A DNA stretch of 64,000 bases from Chrysophaeum taylorii (GCA_029834535.1 JAQMWT010000252.1:1-64000), one strand, 5' to 3'. Numbered from the stretch's first letter, positions 1-10,662 are shown. The notes: a model not told the origin generated them from the letters alone. Made by a program: numbers and translations.

Positions 1-20
1 TTGGCTCGCGTCGCTCAACT

Positions 21-600
21 GTGCCGCAGCGTTGGGTCGTTTGGTTGGCTGCCAAAGACCCAACCCTCAACGGCCCGATCGAGATCCTCGAGATGGGGGA
101 TGTCGCTATCGTGCGGCGACGCGGCCGCGGCAAGCCGCTCCGCTGCTCCGGGTGCAGCCCGTCGCTGAAGTCTGCGAAGTGCTGTACTCGGCCTCGCGAG
201 GGCGTTCTTGCGACAACCGGTTACCTCTACGATCCCCGCTTCACCAAGCCGACGCTGGGGATTTTTATCCTTGTCGCCGCCTTGTGGGCTCCGCCTTCTC
301 CGTCGTTCAGGATCTCTTCCAAGCCGATCTTCTCGTCGACAAGCGGCGAGGTGCTCTACGTCCATAACACCGCTGTCAAGCGATATCGTCCGGCTGACAA
401 TCCCGGAACGCGCAAACACCTTCTCGACCCTCTGGATCGGCCTCGAGGAGGAGAAGGAACTCGCCAGATCTCTCCGCCAAGATACCTGGTCCGACGAGGC
501 GAGAGAGAGGCGCCGCCTGCTCCGGAACTACCTCAACCTCAAGCCCGTCAATCTCGTCGAGGGGTTCGAGACCCTCGACCGCTTCGACGACCCCAAGTGA
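21..600 (+). pseudogene. C-terminal remnant of an unidentified protein, frameshifted
   Basis: A protein-like reading continues across three frames. Positions about 205-250 read GYLYDPRFTKP, about 255-345 read DFYPC...SAFSVVQDLFQADLLVDKR, about 350-380 read GEVLYVHNTAVKRY, and about 380-600 read DIVRLTIPERANTFSTLW onward to the stop at 598-600. The last part has the mixed charged/hydrophobic composition of real coding sequence and ends in LDRFDDPK. At least three single-base shifts within about 180 nt are needed to join these pieces. The reading is partial on the left because the window begins here. I do not recognise the family. It is either a pseudogene or an inaccurately sequenced exon. The antisense open frame at 15-419 is taken as a shadow. 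Confidence 0.4.
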
Positions 601-912
601 AAGGCGAATTTACCCTTTTACATATCCATCGCCAAATCAATTTTCAGAATGGTTTTGTGTCGTCGGCGGCGGCGGCGGCGCGATTTTCTTACTCGGCCGG
701 TAGTTGCATAGAATCGCCAGTGTAGACCCGCCGACGAGGCCTGATTCAGAGCCAGCCCGTGATTGATCGAGAGGTCCTCGTCGTCGTCGAACAGAAGGAC
801 GAGCAGATATCCAGAAAAAGGCGAAATTGTCGCCGCGAGGTCAGGAGGCCGTCCCGAGTTTGACTGCGAGACCAGAGATTGTCTGTCCATACTACGTCGA
901 GCTTTTACGACG
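601..912. other. Gap between two relics, no gene called
   Basis: A minus-strand open frame (618-890) runs through a CGG/GGC trinucleotide run near 665-682. It could hold the extreme C-terminus of the neighbouring alpha-amylase relic, but no amylase motif is visible in it. Confidence 0.4.
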
Positions 913-1820
913 TCACTCGCGCTGCTTTCCGAATGGAAATGAGATCATAAAACCGGAGAAGTCATCCCAAAAGACCGTCGGGATGCGCCAAAATGAAGGC
1001 GCAGCCCACGAGAATAGCCGTCTCCGAACCTGTCGTCCCTTCGATGCGTCGTGGTCGTCTACGAACGTCGCCGCAAGCGACGGCACTTTCGCAATGAGCG
1101 CCTGGAGATCGAAGAGCGAGGAATAGTCGTCGTCGGCTCCTGCTGTCTGCGAGAGAGAGCTCTCAACGGAAAATTGAAGGCGAGGGTGAATGGACCCGAA
1201 GAGTCGAAATACTCCCGGACGGCAAAGGCGGCACCTCGGGTCGTGACGCACTCGCCACTGTACCCCTTGACCATGTCGAAGCGGAACCCACCGTACCCGA
1301 CGCCGCGGAGAAAGGCCGTAATTCAGGACGGCCGTCTGGATGGTTAGTATGGTCGAGGTCGGGGGCGCCGCAAACGTTTTTCCGGTTTCGGCGGCTCCGC
1401 CATCCGTCGCAGAAGACGCCCGCGTCGCATTTATAGTCGTCGGCAACGACCGCCCAGTTGCCCATTTCCGGGTCAACGAAAGCAGTTTGATCCATCGCGC
1501 GCGCGTCGACGTCGGGCGAAGCGATGGTCCGCGACAAATCTGCCGGCCCCAACGAGGGCCGCGACTGCTGAAACCTGCGAGTCGCTGCCTTCGAGCGCAT
1601 CCCAGGCTTGCGGCATGTACCCTTCAGCGTCAACCGAAGGGGAGGGATGGCGGCGGGAACCAGACGGCTGAAAAATTCCTTGCGAGGATCTCTCGCGGAT
1701 GGCCGCCTCGATGGCCGCAGCGCTGCGGTCGCTGAGGGTATCCCAATCAAACGCCTGGAGCAGCACGCTCTCCGTCGGGTTCTGGGCGTTGGCGCAAGAC
1801 AACAACAACATGAGCAACAT
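913..1820 (-). pseudogene. Alpha-amylase (GH13) relic with signal peptide
   Basis: Reading the minus strand from ATG at 1820 gives a secretory signal (MLLMLLLSCANAQ) followed by ESVLLQAFDWDTLSD, the typical opening of GH13 alpha-amylases (ESxLLQGFxWE). Further on, in different frames, come AVWFPPPS, VDAEGYMPQAWDALEG, DPEMGNWAVVADDY, APDLDHTN, DMVKGYSGECV, EYFDSSG and TFVDDHDA. The last is the family's conserved FVDNHD region with one change. The pieces occur in the correct order for a glucan-hydrolysing barrel, so the identity is firm. At least five small frameshifts separate them, and several expected segments are missing or shortened. No single frame could make the enzyme. The neighbouring relic upstream and the hAT copy downstream are broken in the same way. 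This is either a decayed secreted amylase gene or a poorly resolved sequence. Confidence 0.8.
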
Positions 1821-2049
1821 CGTCCCAACGCGAAGATGAGAGCCACATCCACGAACAAACCTTACCCTTTGTTGCTCGTTATTTTTTGCCAAATAATTAC
1901 TACAGCGCGAAATGCCGTCGCCTCCGACGACTCATCATGGCGAGCGACAAAGAAGATTCACAGCGATGGGAAAGAAAGAAAGAAAGAAAGAAACAAACAA
2001 ACCCTCGCGTCGTGGGGCCAAGTCCTGAGGAGTCTGTGGGATGGTATTC

Positions 2050-3912
2050 TGGGCGTGAACGACCTCGGTTTCTTCGTCTTGTTCTTTCCTCATCATTTTT
2101 TTTCACTCTGTCTTGGCGAGGTCGCTGTACTGGATCCGCCGCAATGAATTCTTTTTCATGCGCAGAAGGGCAACTTTTTCGTGCGCGCTGAGCAAAAAAC
2201 GTGCTTCTATCGGTCAGGACAAGATTTCCCGTGCGTGCTCGGGCAGCACTCGCCGTAGCTATGCGCGCCGCGCGTACCATTCGAGTCCATCGAGGCTCTC
2301 GCCATGTCCGTAAGGAACGTGAACGGCCGATCAAGCCTTCCAACGTCGAGCTAGCCAGATCTGCGAAGTCGACTTCGTCCTTTTTCTCAAACACGGGAGG
2401 ATAAAGCGGTTTCGAGTTGATCGATCTCGAGGGCCTGATCAAGGGAGTAAAGACGTCTTAGATCAAACTCCACGTTGAAATCGGGCATTTGCTGGATCGC
2501 AGGCTGAGCATTCAGCTCGTCGCCACTAATGTCGTCGTCCCAAGCGTCGGTTGCGTCTAGTGCCGAAAAGAGTGCGGGCTGCCGCATCCTCGGGGGCAAT
2601 CTTTTGCCACCTCGTTGCAGTTAAACGCTAATTACATATTCTTCCTTGAGCGGCCCAACGTCTGCAGTTATTAATAGCCTGCCAAGAAGGAAGGAAGGCA
2701 AATATCAACTCGCGCTCGTTAAATTCGCAGTCGGAAAGGAGCATAATCTCGCCATCATTCCCGCAAATATAGCCAAGACGGTTTGCAGAGGTCATCAACA
2801 TCGACAGTCTTATGACGTGGTATTATCGATTCGCAGTTATGATGTTCGGGAGATCGACGACTTCTAGCGTTCCTGCTCGCAGGGACTCGATCATCTTGTG
2901 CTTATTATTCAATGCGGCGCACCCCCAAGTTGTGAAGTGTTCGTGTTGCACGAAAACAACGCCTGCATCCGTTAAAACAAAAATCTCGCCTCGAATTAGC
3001 GGCGGCGGCGGCCAACCCCAATCATCGCTCATTACTGATTGTCCAGGGAGGCCAGTGTGGGTGGACGCGTACAGCTTGAGGACGTGGTGCATGCGCAGCA
3101 AGCAACGGGTACACTTTGGTAGACCGAGGTCGAGCTTGAGCTCGGACGATTATTTCTTTCTTCTGCAAAAATGGCAATTGCAGTTCCTTCAAAGGTGAGC
3201 CTAGGAGCTTGGTCAGCAGCAGCTCCTGGCCAGCTTGGGATGGATTGATTACCTTCTTGGCTCTGGATCGTGGTGTCAAGTCGCTCCACGTGCCGCCCCG
3301 ATAGACATTATCGTGCACGTCGCTTCGACCTCAACAACAAAGAATTCTTTTTGCGACGCCGATTTAAACAGCCCAATCTTGGACAATGGTTGCGACCGCC
3401 AAATTAATATCGACTCGTTCGCGCGGAGCAGCGCAGCAGTGCCGGCATAAGTTCCGTCGTCGTCAGCTGGAACGAGGCCTAGGACCATCAATCGGGCCAG
3501 ATGGGCTTGAGGTTTTGTCCTTGATCCTCCTCCTACCGTCGTCCAGCAGCCGGGCGAGTCCCACGAATAAATGCCGTGAGCGGCTTCGTATAGTAATGAC
3601 ATATGCTTCAGAATCCGAACATCATAAGCAGCAGTATCCACTCAAACAGCGCCTATGGGTCATGTGAACGGGCACGTGCCCGAAAGTAGCTGGTACTTAC
3701 AAATTTGCGATTTATTAACTATACTTCGAGGCTGCCTCTCTCCACCGCACCATCATCAACATTATCCTGCGCCTCATTATCAGAAGCGGGCTGTTGAATA
3801 AAAGTGAAATGAATACGGAGGGGCCCGCAGGATTGAATCATGGTTGGTAAGTGAGTCGGGATAGTGAAGTGAAGTGGACTTGGTGAAGTGGCAGCAGTGA
3901 GTGAGTGAGTGA
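2050..3912 (-). mobile_element. hAT transposon relic, copy 1 (internally deleted)
   Basis: Minus-strand pieces match the fuller copy at 17.0-19.9 kb in the same order. They include YEAAHG, LGLVPADDDGTYAGTAALLR, a degenerate version of the LRMHHVLKLYA region, the ALDATDAWDDDISGD stretch and MPDFNVEF. Relative to copy 2, about 560 bp holding the BED zinc finger is missing between roughly 3,665 and 3,725. Every coding piece is frameshifted. The element ends at about 3,797-3,912 in a cluster of TGAAGTGAA-type repeats, as copy 2 does. The far end near 2,050 is set only by where similarity to copy 2 begins. It lies between the amylase relic and the intact peroxidase gene, whose stop codon is only about 25 bp away. 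Confidence 0.7.
3797..3912. repeat. Subterminal GTGAAGTGAA-type repeats of hAT copy 1
   Basis: Short repeats of the type AAGTGAAATGAA, GTGAAGTGAAGTGG, GGTGAAGTGG and GTGAGTGAGTGAG are packed into about 115 bp at the element edge. The same motif clusters mark both edges of hAT copy 2. Subterminal repeats of this kind are known transposase binding sites in hAT elements; that role here is inferred. Confidence 0.55.
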
Positions 3913-3935
3913 CCAGAAGAAGTAGACGGCCATCA

Positions 3936-4871
3936 TCAAAGGCCGAAGAAGCCGAGGCCAAAGATGCCGGTTTTGGGTGTTTTGAAGGTGCAGCCGAGTT
4001 CGAGGAGCTTGGCAAAGGCGGTTGAAAATTCTTTGAAGAAAAGATCTTCGTCCTTGGCATATTCGACGACGACATCGCGAAACTTTTTGTCCCAGAGGAG
4101 AGCCATGTCCGAGGGGAGCATCATGAGGGCGCCGTCGGGGGTCTCGAACTGGTCGGGGCCCGTCCACGGCTTCCCCTGGTGCGTCGTCTTGAGCGTCCAC
4201 GCCTCTTCTAGAAGAAGTCGGAAGTACTCGTTAGAGAAGGTGGTCTCCGCGTAGGTCCAGGGGCCCCAATAGCCCGAGGCGTCCTCGTGGCACCGGCCCA
4301 AGGCGTGGGCCCCCGAAAGGGCAACAATCTCTCGGTCGGTAAAGCCCATGCGGTGAAAAATGTCGCGAAGATGCTGTACCGTATTCTTCGGAGTGCCCAT
4401 GTCGGCGTTCGGGAGGCGTCCGTCGGGAGGCGACGTCGAGCCGTCGGGGGCGTCGGAGCGGCCCGAGCGCCACGGGACCACTGGACCCCCCATTTCCTCG
4501 ATGGCGACGACGCCGCTCAACGTGTAAGCGTCCGCTCGCGACAGTTCACTTTCCGCGGCGATCTTCTCCATCTCGAAACGCGCCGCGGCGAGTCCCGCGT
4601 TCGCGCCCCACGATGCTTCCGGCTCGTACTTCATCCGACCGCCCTCCGAACCCCCGGACTTGTCTTTTTTACTGTAGGTCCCCGCAGAGTGCCAGGCCAA
4701 CCGGACGAGGGTCGGACCAATGGAACTCCCGTCCCCGCGCTGCTCGGCCGACTTCTCCATCAATGCCACGATCTTCGCTTTCGCACCCTCGATGTCCTCC
4801 ATCCGGGCCGCCGCGGGCACGCCCATCGTGAGAGCCACAGGGCCAACCAACCTCACAGCGTTCCCGATCAT
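3936..4871 (-). CDS. Cytochrome c peroxidase / ascorbate peroxidase-like class I heme peroxidase
   Basis: The intact 311-residue protein reduces hydrogen peroxide to water using a heme. The active site is complete. The distal motif [12 protein letters not shown] gives Arg57, Trp60 and His61; the proximal motif LSGAHALG gives His189; GPW gives Trp205; and MLPSD gives Asp255, the usual partner of the proximal His. The segment SGYWGPW followed by TFSNEYF, and the late segment [13 protein letters not shown], resemble cytochrome c peroxidase more than plant cytosolic ascorbate peroxidase. The electron donor (cytochrome c or ascorbate) cannot be decided from this. The start at 4871 precedes a short hydrophobic N-terminus of about 23 residues that could be an organelle targeting sequence; Met24 is an alternative start. 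The gene is a single exon with no internal break and normal family length, in contrast to the decayed transposon next to its stop. Confidence 0.9.
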   Translation of the reverse strand: MIGNAVRLVGPVALTMGVPAAARMEDIEGAKAKIVALMEKSAEQRGDGSSIGPTLVRLAWHSAGTYSKKDKSGGSEGGRMKYEPEASWGANAGLAAARFEMEKIAAESELSRADAYTLSGVVAIEEMGGPVVPWRSGRSDAPDGSTSPPDGRLPNADMGTPKNTVQHLRDIFHRMGFTDREIVALSGAHALGRCHEDASGYWGPWTYAETTFSNEYFRLLLEEAWTLKTTHQGKPWTGPDQFETPDGALMMLPSDMALLWDKKFRDVVVEYAKDEDLFFKEFSTAFAKLLELGCTFKTPKTGIFGLGFFGL

Positions 4872-6177
4872 TTCTTCCGCAACTAACTAATCCTTCCTTT
4901 ACTTACCCCGACACAAAGGTCGGGAATAGTAACACAATGCAAAACGCGGCTGAGGCCTCATATAAGCTGCACTCGAAGAAGCTGCTGCTGCTGCTGCTGC
5001 TGTGGCGCTTCCATTTTCGGAGTGACGTGTTGTGAGCAAGGAGACACCTCATCTCATCAAGCACTTTGCCAGCCAGCCAGCCAGCCAGCTGGGGTATGAA
5101 TGTCCACACGGGGAACCGACCGCCAAGCAAGGAAGATAAAAAATATGCTTTTCGTTGCCAAGGCCTGGGCATTCTTCTCTACAATAAAACTAACTAACTA
5201 ACTAACTTCAGACCTCTCCCGAGCATGGGAGCCAGGCCGGACCGACAGGAGCCAGTCCGGAATCACGGGCCTGTAGACGAGGAGCGCCGAAAGGTCGGTC
5301 GGCGGAGAGTGACCATCAAGCTTGTCGCCATGCGACGAGGAGACCGCGATGTGACTGACAACCAACTCGTCGATAACCTTCCGTCTTCGCCCCCCGGCCA
5401 TACCCCGTCCCACTGCGAACGTTCCTACAATAAAACCCGTAGTACAAACAACAACATGGGCTCGGTACTGTAGTTACTCTATGTAACTCTGCTCGAGCCA
5501 AGGGAACTGTTGAAACGTCCGTCCGTCTCGTCCGAGTCCTTCACGGGGCAGAATTGTGGTCCCTAACTAACGGAAGTTTTCTTCAATATCTCCTCCGATG
5601 CTTTCTTCGTGCGCGCGCGCGCGTGCCGCGTCTCAAGCGCGACGGCGTCTCCGGACCAGGAAAATCTCCCTACCCTCCTTTACTGCCTAGGCCTGGAGAC
5701 TCTCATCTGACAACCCCCCACGTTTCCCGCATGTCCCTCGAAAGATGCGATGCGATGCGATGCGATACGATGCGATGCGATACGATACGATACGATGCGA
5801 TGCGATGCGATACGATGCGATGCGATACGATGCGATGCGATACGATGCGATGCGATACGATGCGATGCGATGCGATCCTATCCTATCCTATCCTACCCTA
5901 TCCTATCCTATCCTACCCTCTCCTCTCCTTCCTCCAAACGCCCCCTCGGGTCGGGTCGGGTAGGGTCGAGTCCCACAGTTTGTTCGCGTGCGGCCGGGGT
6001 CTCTCTCACCAAGGCACTCCGCAAACACACCAACGAATACCTTTTCTCTCTCAAGACCGTGACAAATGGCGACAGACCATCGAACTTCGTCTGAGAATCG
6101 CCCTGTGATTCTGATAAAGCGCGCCCCGGCGCTGGGATGCATCACGTGGCCTCTAGTTGAAGTAAGATTACAAACCT
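4872..6177. other. Intergenic, microsatellite-rich
   Basis: No supported gene. The stretch holds a CTG run near 4981-5001, a CAGC run near 5067-5090, an ACTA/ACTAACT run near 5188-5208, and the large pentamer array listed separately. It serves as the 5' flank of the peroxidase gene. Confidence 0.6.
5744..5932. repeat. Pentanucleotide array GATGC/GATAC, then TATCC
   Basis: From 5744 to about 5876 the unit GATGC alternates irregularly with GATAC for roughly 26 copies. It then switches to the near-complementary pentamer TATCC/TACCC until about 5932, followed by GGGTC/GGGTA-type pentamers near 5945-5965. Since 5 is not a multiple of 3, long open frames run through it in all three frames (Met-Arg-Cys-Asp type peptides). 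These are artefacts of the repeat. Confidence 0.9.
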
Positions 6178-6474
6178 TCAGCAACACGAGCTCTCGTCAG
6201 CCTTTGTTACCGGCCACCAGCACTCGCTCCTGCCTCCTCTGTAGTAGTAGACCGAGGTGAAGTTAAAGCGCTGCTGCTTGTACCAGCCCTTGATGTAGCC
6301 GCGCTTGCCCCAAAACAGATACCCCCGAAACGACACAGAGCACCCGTCCACCACCGGCAAATTCTTAAAAATAATCGCGTTCTCCTTGTCGGCCCAGATG
6401 TCCCTGGCCACGAGATCCCGCGCCCGACGATGCGAGTCCACCTCCGACTGCGACTCGACATACCGTGGTTCCAT
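6178..6474 (-). CDS. Hypothetical 98-residue protein (possible last exon)
   Basis: An ATG at 6474 opens a 98-residue frame beginning MEPRYVESQSEVD and ending ADESSCC. It is rich in aromatic and basic residues in its second half (SFRGYLFWGKRGYIKGWY, then FNFTSVYYYRGG). The composition looks coding and differs from the low-complexity sequence around it. The upstream in-frame part runs into a TAG/GTA microsatellite at 6548-6582 and is unlikely to be translated. No domain is recognised and there are no predicted membrane spans. It could be a small single-exon gene or the 3' exon of a larger one. Confidence 0.4.
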   Translation of the reverse strand: MEPRYVESQSEVDSHRRARDLVARDIWADKENAIIFKNLPVVDGCSVSFRGYLFWGKRGYIKGWYKQQRFNFTSVYYYRGGRSECWWPVTKADESSCC

Positions 6475-6547
6475 TCTTTTCTCCTTGATCTCTCCTCCTG
6501 TTATTATGTTTCCGTCCGGAACTAGGTGTATAGTATTTTTTTCTTTT

Positions 6548-6582
6548 TTATTTACTACTACTACTACTACTACTACTACTAC
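6548..6582. repeat. CTA trinucleotide microsatellite
   Basis: About eleven consecutive CTA/TAC units, preceded by a T-rich stretch. It gives a poly-tyrosine frame on the plus strand and poly-valine on the minus strand; neither is taken as coding. Confidence 0.85.
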
Positions 6583-6699
6583 AAGTACTGGTGGAGGCCC
6601 GGCCTGACTCCGCGTCGTGCGGGTGTTTGGGGACCGACCAACCAAGGCTGCCGAATGCACTTGGTCGCGCATTCACAAAGCGCGGTCGACATCCTCCTC

Positions 6700-7140
6700 A
6701 GTGAGCAGAATAGACTAACGCATGTCTATAGATTGGTCCGTACGATACCTCCGCAAAGACAACAGCGCCTGTTTCTCTCGCAAGCGTCGTTTTACCGTGG
6801 CCGACCGTATTTTGTAGCCTTTCGCAACTCGTTCTTGGGGCGTGTAAGCGAATTTGAATGGGCCCAGGCCTGCAAGCGAGTTCTTGTGGTCCCAGCGATG
6901 CGTTGGAAATGGGAGCGGGCGTCGTCGACTCCTCAAATCAAATCCCCCCATAGAATCCGCAATGCCCCAGGACATTCTCGGTGGGGCTCGCGTTGCGGAG
7001 GAGTTCTCGGCCGCCTGAGTACAAGTGGCGGCGGAGGAGGTCGAGGTCCAAGGTCAATTCGGACCATTTTTTGACACCAAGGTGGTCGTCAACAGTCGGG
7101 ATGTCAGCGAGATCCTTATCAAGGTCACTGCGTGGGCAAT
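6700..7140 (-). pseudogene. Unidentified coding relic
   Basis: Minus-strand fragments look like protein but lie in different frames. One (about 6955-7130) reads LADIPTVDDHLGVKKW and, after a few residues, LLRNASPTENVLGHCGFYG. The next (about 6715-6975) contains GPFKFAYTPQERVAKGYK. I cannot assign a family or show that the two pieces belong to one gene. From about 7141 to 7990 I see only frameshifted, arginine-rich open frames and no supported gene. Confidence 0.25.
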
Positions 7141-7997
7141 CAGGTTGCCGTTGAGGGACGTCCGCGACAGCAGCGATTGCTTGGCGTGGTGTTCGGCCCG
7201 CGCGGAGAGTCAGTCTCAGAGAGCTGAAACTACGTCTCCATTGCGGGAGGAAATGCCTCGGCGCATCTTAACGCGCAGCACCGAGAGACCCAATTCGAGC
7301 ACAAGTTTTTTTTTTTTCTTCTTCAACGGACTTGTAGCATCGTTTTTGATAGCGCCGACCTCGGGCATTTCGCGACGTTCGTCGGGGAGTCGCAGCGAAT
7401 TCTACCGCAGGTTTGGGGACGCTTCTCTTCTCCTAGCGTGGTCAATTCGCGAGTACTCTCGGCGTCGCAGCCTCTTCCGGCAGAGTCGCGACCGTCTAGA
7501 CGTCCTAGACGACGATCCGCTGGCACGAGAGCACTCTCCCGTAGACTCGAGAAAAAATGCCAGGAGACTGAGCACGCTCTGCTGCGCGGGAAGTAGGCGC
7601 GATCGACCCCGAGTTTCATCATGGCACGGTCTTCACTAAATTTTGTCATCCGCAGGACATCCATCCATCGGGTTCCGTTATTGAGCCGCGCGCGAGCGCT
7701 TCCGCCGTTTGTTGTTTGCAAGAACCGATCGACATTTCCGCGCGCGCGGCATCCTCGAGGTATATACCGCACCTGCGGCGGTCTTCTTACTACTCCGTGG
7801 AAACGAAATCTTCTGTTGCGTGCGCGCGCCTTGGGCCTTGGTCGTCAGTCGCCTTGCCGCCACGATCGTTATCCCGCAGCCACCGTGGTTCTCGCAACAG
7901 ACAGAGGCCTTGAACGACACCTCTCCAATTAGAAGAAGAATCCTATGACCCTATCAAGTGTAGTTGCTGGTGGAAGGAGGGTTAGTTAGTTAGTTAG

Positions 7998-10526
7998 TTA
8001 GTTTGGAAGGAGGTCGTGGCCGAGGACGGTGATCATCTCGATGCCTCGGAGTTGGCGCACGCGTTCCTTGCAATGCGGAACGAGGGCGATGAGTTTGGCC
8101 AGGATAATCGCGCAGTTGCGGCGCACGGGGAGTTCCTTGTAGTTCGCGAGGGCGGCGACGAGGCGTTCGTGGGCAGCGTCGTCGACGAGTTCCTCGGCAA
8201 AGGTGGGGGCGTCGGGCGCCGAGAGGCCGACGATGAGGGCCTTGCAGGCGTTGCAGACCGTCGAGGCGAGGGGCTTGTGGAGGGGCGGCATCGAGACCGA
8301 GTCGGAGGTGACCTGGCCGAGGTCGGAACGCGGCTCGGGCAAAATTCTCGCGAGGGTTGGGAAGAAAGCTCCGGCCCGAGGCACGGACGATTTGTCGAGA
8401 GAGGTGGCGATCGCGCGCACGAGGGCGTCTCGCTCGACGCTCCGCCACTCGTCGTCGTCTTGTGCGGCGGACCTCGCGAGGGTCGCGACGAGGTGGGGGA
8501 GCGCCTTGGGCGACTTCCGGAGGGCCTCCGCCGCCGTGCTCTTTGGGGTCGTGAGCCTCGAGAGGAGTTGCGCGGCGCGCGCACGCACGAGAGGGTGCGT
8601 CTTGGCGTCGTACAAGCGCTGGAAGACGAGCGGGATCGCGCCGGCGGCCTGGGCGGCGTCGCGACACCGGTCCTTATCGACGCACGCGTTGGCGACGGCC
8701 GCTAACGCGGCGGCCTGGACGGCGTAATCCGTCGAGTCATCGCGCGCGACGCGAAGCAGAATGCCGCAGGGCGTGTTGTGCGCCGAGACGTCGTCGGGAC
8801 TGATCGCCACGGCCAGCCGGTCGCGGACGCTCCTGTCGAACGCGAGTCGCGAGAGCGCGTCGACGGCCGCGGCCTCGATTTCCTCCTCCAATCCCGTTCT
8901 CTTGATATTTTTGAGGACGGTTGCGAGGCGCTCGACCAGGTCGGGACTCGCCAGAGGCTGGACGTCGCGTTCTGTCAAGTCCCGCACCGCCCGCGCGGCG
9001 TGCGCGACCGTCGCGACGCGTTCCGTCGGCCGGATACACGCTCGGAGTCCGGCGAGCAGAGGCTCGTGGTGGAGAGCGACGCGCGCGGCCGCCTCGCTCT
9101 CGGCGTCGAGCGCGAGGAGCTCGGCGACGAGCTCGGCGCCGCCTTCTTCGAGGTTCTGGCTCGCGACGTCTATCGCGCCCGCGTCCACCGCTATTGCCTT
9201 GCTCTTGACCTCTCCCGCGACGGCTCCGGCGAGTGTCGCGAACAAGAGCCTTTTTTCCACTACTGATGATGATGACTCCGGGTCGTCGTTATAATTTTTG
9301 TTGTCTCCGCTCTTGACCGAAGAAGAAGAAGAAGAAGACAGCGCAGAGTCGAGGTCCAAGGCGCCGTCGACCGGTTCGGAGGGTTCCGCCGCGCCGAGTC
9401 GCGCGCACAGATCCGCGATGCCGCCCTTGACCCGGAACAGCACCCTCGCCTCCCCCGACGCGCGCAGGGCCGCCGCGAGTCGTTCCAAGTCTCGAGGACC
9501 AGCTTGAGTTTGAGAAGACGAAGCTTCGACGGTCGCGAGGGCGTCGTCCGCGCGCAGCGCTTCCAGCGAGTCATTTTGCACCGCCGCCATCAGCCGGTTC
9601 TCGTCGTCGAGCGGCTGCGCGCTGCTTGCTCTCGCTGTCGCGGCGCGCTCGTTGGCGTCGTCGACGATCCCCCGTTCCACTCGCTCCAACTGCTTCGCTA
9701 CGGCGGGCGCCGCCGCCGCCTCGCGGAGGTCGGCCCTCGCGCCCTCGAGGTCGCCCTTGAGCTCCTTGGCCGCCGCGCGTCGCGAGAGCGCCTTGACCCG
9801 CAGCCCGGGCGTCGGCCGCACGGCGAGCGCGCGGGAAGCAAACTCGACGCAGTCGTCGAGCTCGGAGCGTTTGAGATGGACCTGTGCCACGTTCAGCAAG
9901 GTCGCCGCCTCGTAGCTCTTGAGCGCGAGGGACTCCCTGTACAATTCCATCGCCTCGTCGTAGCGGCCCGCCTTGTAGAATCGGTTGCCTCTCAGCCTTT
10001 TTGCCGCGGCCGTTTCGTCCTTTGCTTTCCGTCTCTCGTCGCGCTCCGCCTTGTCCTTGAGAAACCCGTCACAAAATTCTTTGTTTGCCGCCTCGAAGGC
10101 GCGGTTCTCGGCGTCCTCCTTCTTTTTCCGCTCTTCCTCGGCCTCCGCCAGACTCGCAGGGTCCTGCGGCTCCCAGTCTCGCCACCTTTGGTAGTCGACT
10201 TCGTACTTCTTCGCCCAACTCCGAGCCCCCCCCTCGTCGACGCCCGTGTCGTCCTCCTCCTCCTCCTCCTCCTCCGCGAACAGCAACTCGACGCCGCGCC
10301 ACCAGTGCTCGCGCTCCCGCGCCCGCTCCTGCTCGGCCCGCGCAGCCTCGCGCGCTGCGTATTCGGCGCGACGCTTGTCTCGGAGCAGCGCTTCCCGCTC
10401 CGCCAAAGCCTTCTCCTCGCGCTCCTGCCGCTGCAGCTCCTCGAGCGACACCTTTCCCTCCTTGATCTCGCGGATCCGCCGCTCCACGTCTGTCGCCTGC
10501 CGCAGAAACTCGTCGATCTCGTCCAT
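7998..10526 (-). CDS. TPR and armadillo-repeat protein, TTC12-like
   Basis: An intact single-exon protein of 842 residues, starting at ATG 10526. Residues 1-170 are a charged, coiled-coil-like region opening with IDEFLRQATDVERRIREI and containing a run of acidic residues. About residues 172-275 form three TPR units (KRLRGNRFYKAGRYDEAMEL; AATLLNVAQVHLKRSELDDC; VKALSRRAAAKELKGDLEGA). The rest, from about residue 310 to 842, is alpha-helical and armadillo/HEAT-like, with repeated Ala/Leu-rich helices. This order (N-terminal coiled coil, one TPR block, long ARM region) and the text around DLERLAAALRASGEARVLFRVKGGI resemble TTC12, a cytoplasmic factor needed to assemble axonemal dyneins. UNC45-type myosin chaperones share the layout and are the main alternative. 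A cilium assembly role would suit a flagellated alga. Confidence 0.6.
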   Translation of the reverse strand: MDEIDEFLRQATDVERRIREIKEGKVSLEELQRQEREEKALAEREALLRDKRRAEYAAREAARAEQERAREREHWWRGVELLFAEEEEEEEDDTGVDEGGARSWAKKYEVDYQRWRDWEPQDPASLAEAEEERKKKEDAENRAFEAANKEFCDGFLKDKAERDERRKAKDETAAAKRLRGNRFYKAGRYDEAMELYRESLALKSYEAATLLNVAQVHLKRSELDDCVEFASRALAVRPTPGLRVKALSRRAAAKELKGDLEGARADLREAAAAPAVAKQLERVERGIVDDANERAATARASSAQPLDDENRLMAAVQNDSLEALRADDALATVEASSSQTQAGPRDLERLAAALRASGEARVLFRVKGGIADLCARLGAAEPSEPVDGALDLDSALSSSSSSSVKSGDNKNYNDDPESSSSVVEKRLLFATLAGAVAGEVKSKAIAVDAGAIDVASQNLEEGGAELVAELLALDAESEAAARVALHHEPLLAGLRACIRPTERVATVAHAARAVRDLTERDVQPLASPDLVERLATVLKNIKRTGLEEEIEAAAVDALSRLAFDRSVRDRLAVAISPDDVSAHNTPCGILLRVARDDSTDYAVQAAALAAVANACVDKDRCRDAAQAAGAIPLVFQRLYDAKTHPLVRARAAQLLSRLTTPKSTAAEALRKSPKALPHLVATLARSAAQDDDEWRSVERDALVRAIATSLDKSSVPRAGAFFPTLARILPEPRSDLGQVTSDSVSMPPLHKPLASTVCNACKALIVGLSAPDAPTFAEELVDDAAHERLVAALANYKELPVRRNCAIILAKLIALVPHCKERVRQLRGIEMITVLGHDLLPN

Positions 10527-10598
10527 ATATACGCAACTTGGGGCGTTAGAAGCAATTTTTATTACCCTTTACCCTTAATATTTATTTATTTATTTATT
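10527..10598. promoter_or_regulatory. AT-rich 5' flank of the TPR/ARM gene
   Basis: Seventy-two bases separate the start codon of the TPR/ARM gene from the first Helitron copy. They include a TTTA/ATTT tetranucleotide run. Any promoter of that gene must be here or within the repeat element. Confidence 0.35.
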
Positions 10599-10619
10599 TC
10601 CTAACTACTAATCGACAGA

Positions 10620-10662
<43 letters not shown>

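Noticed and set aside
5554-6108. Three overlapping frames encoding Met-Arg-Cys-Asp repeats
   Set aside because: Direct product of a pentanucleotide array read in every frame; not evidence of a repeat protein.
6526-7074. Plus-strand frame with a poly-Tyr run
   Set aside because: The run is a CTA microsatellite and nothing recognisable follows.
9504-10604. Plus-strand open frame of 366 codons
   Set aside because: It lies wholly antisense to the intact TPR/ARM gene, is Arg/Leu-rich and has no motif; high GC keeps the opposite strand open.
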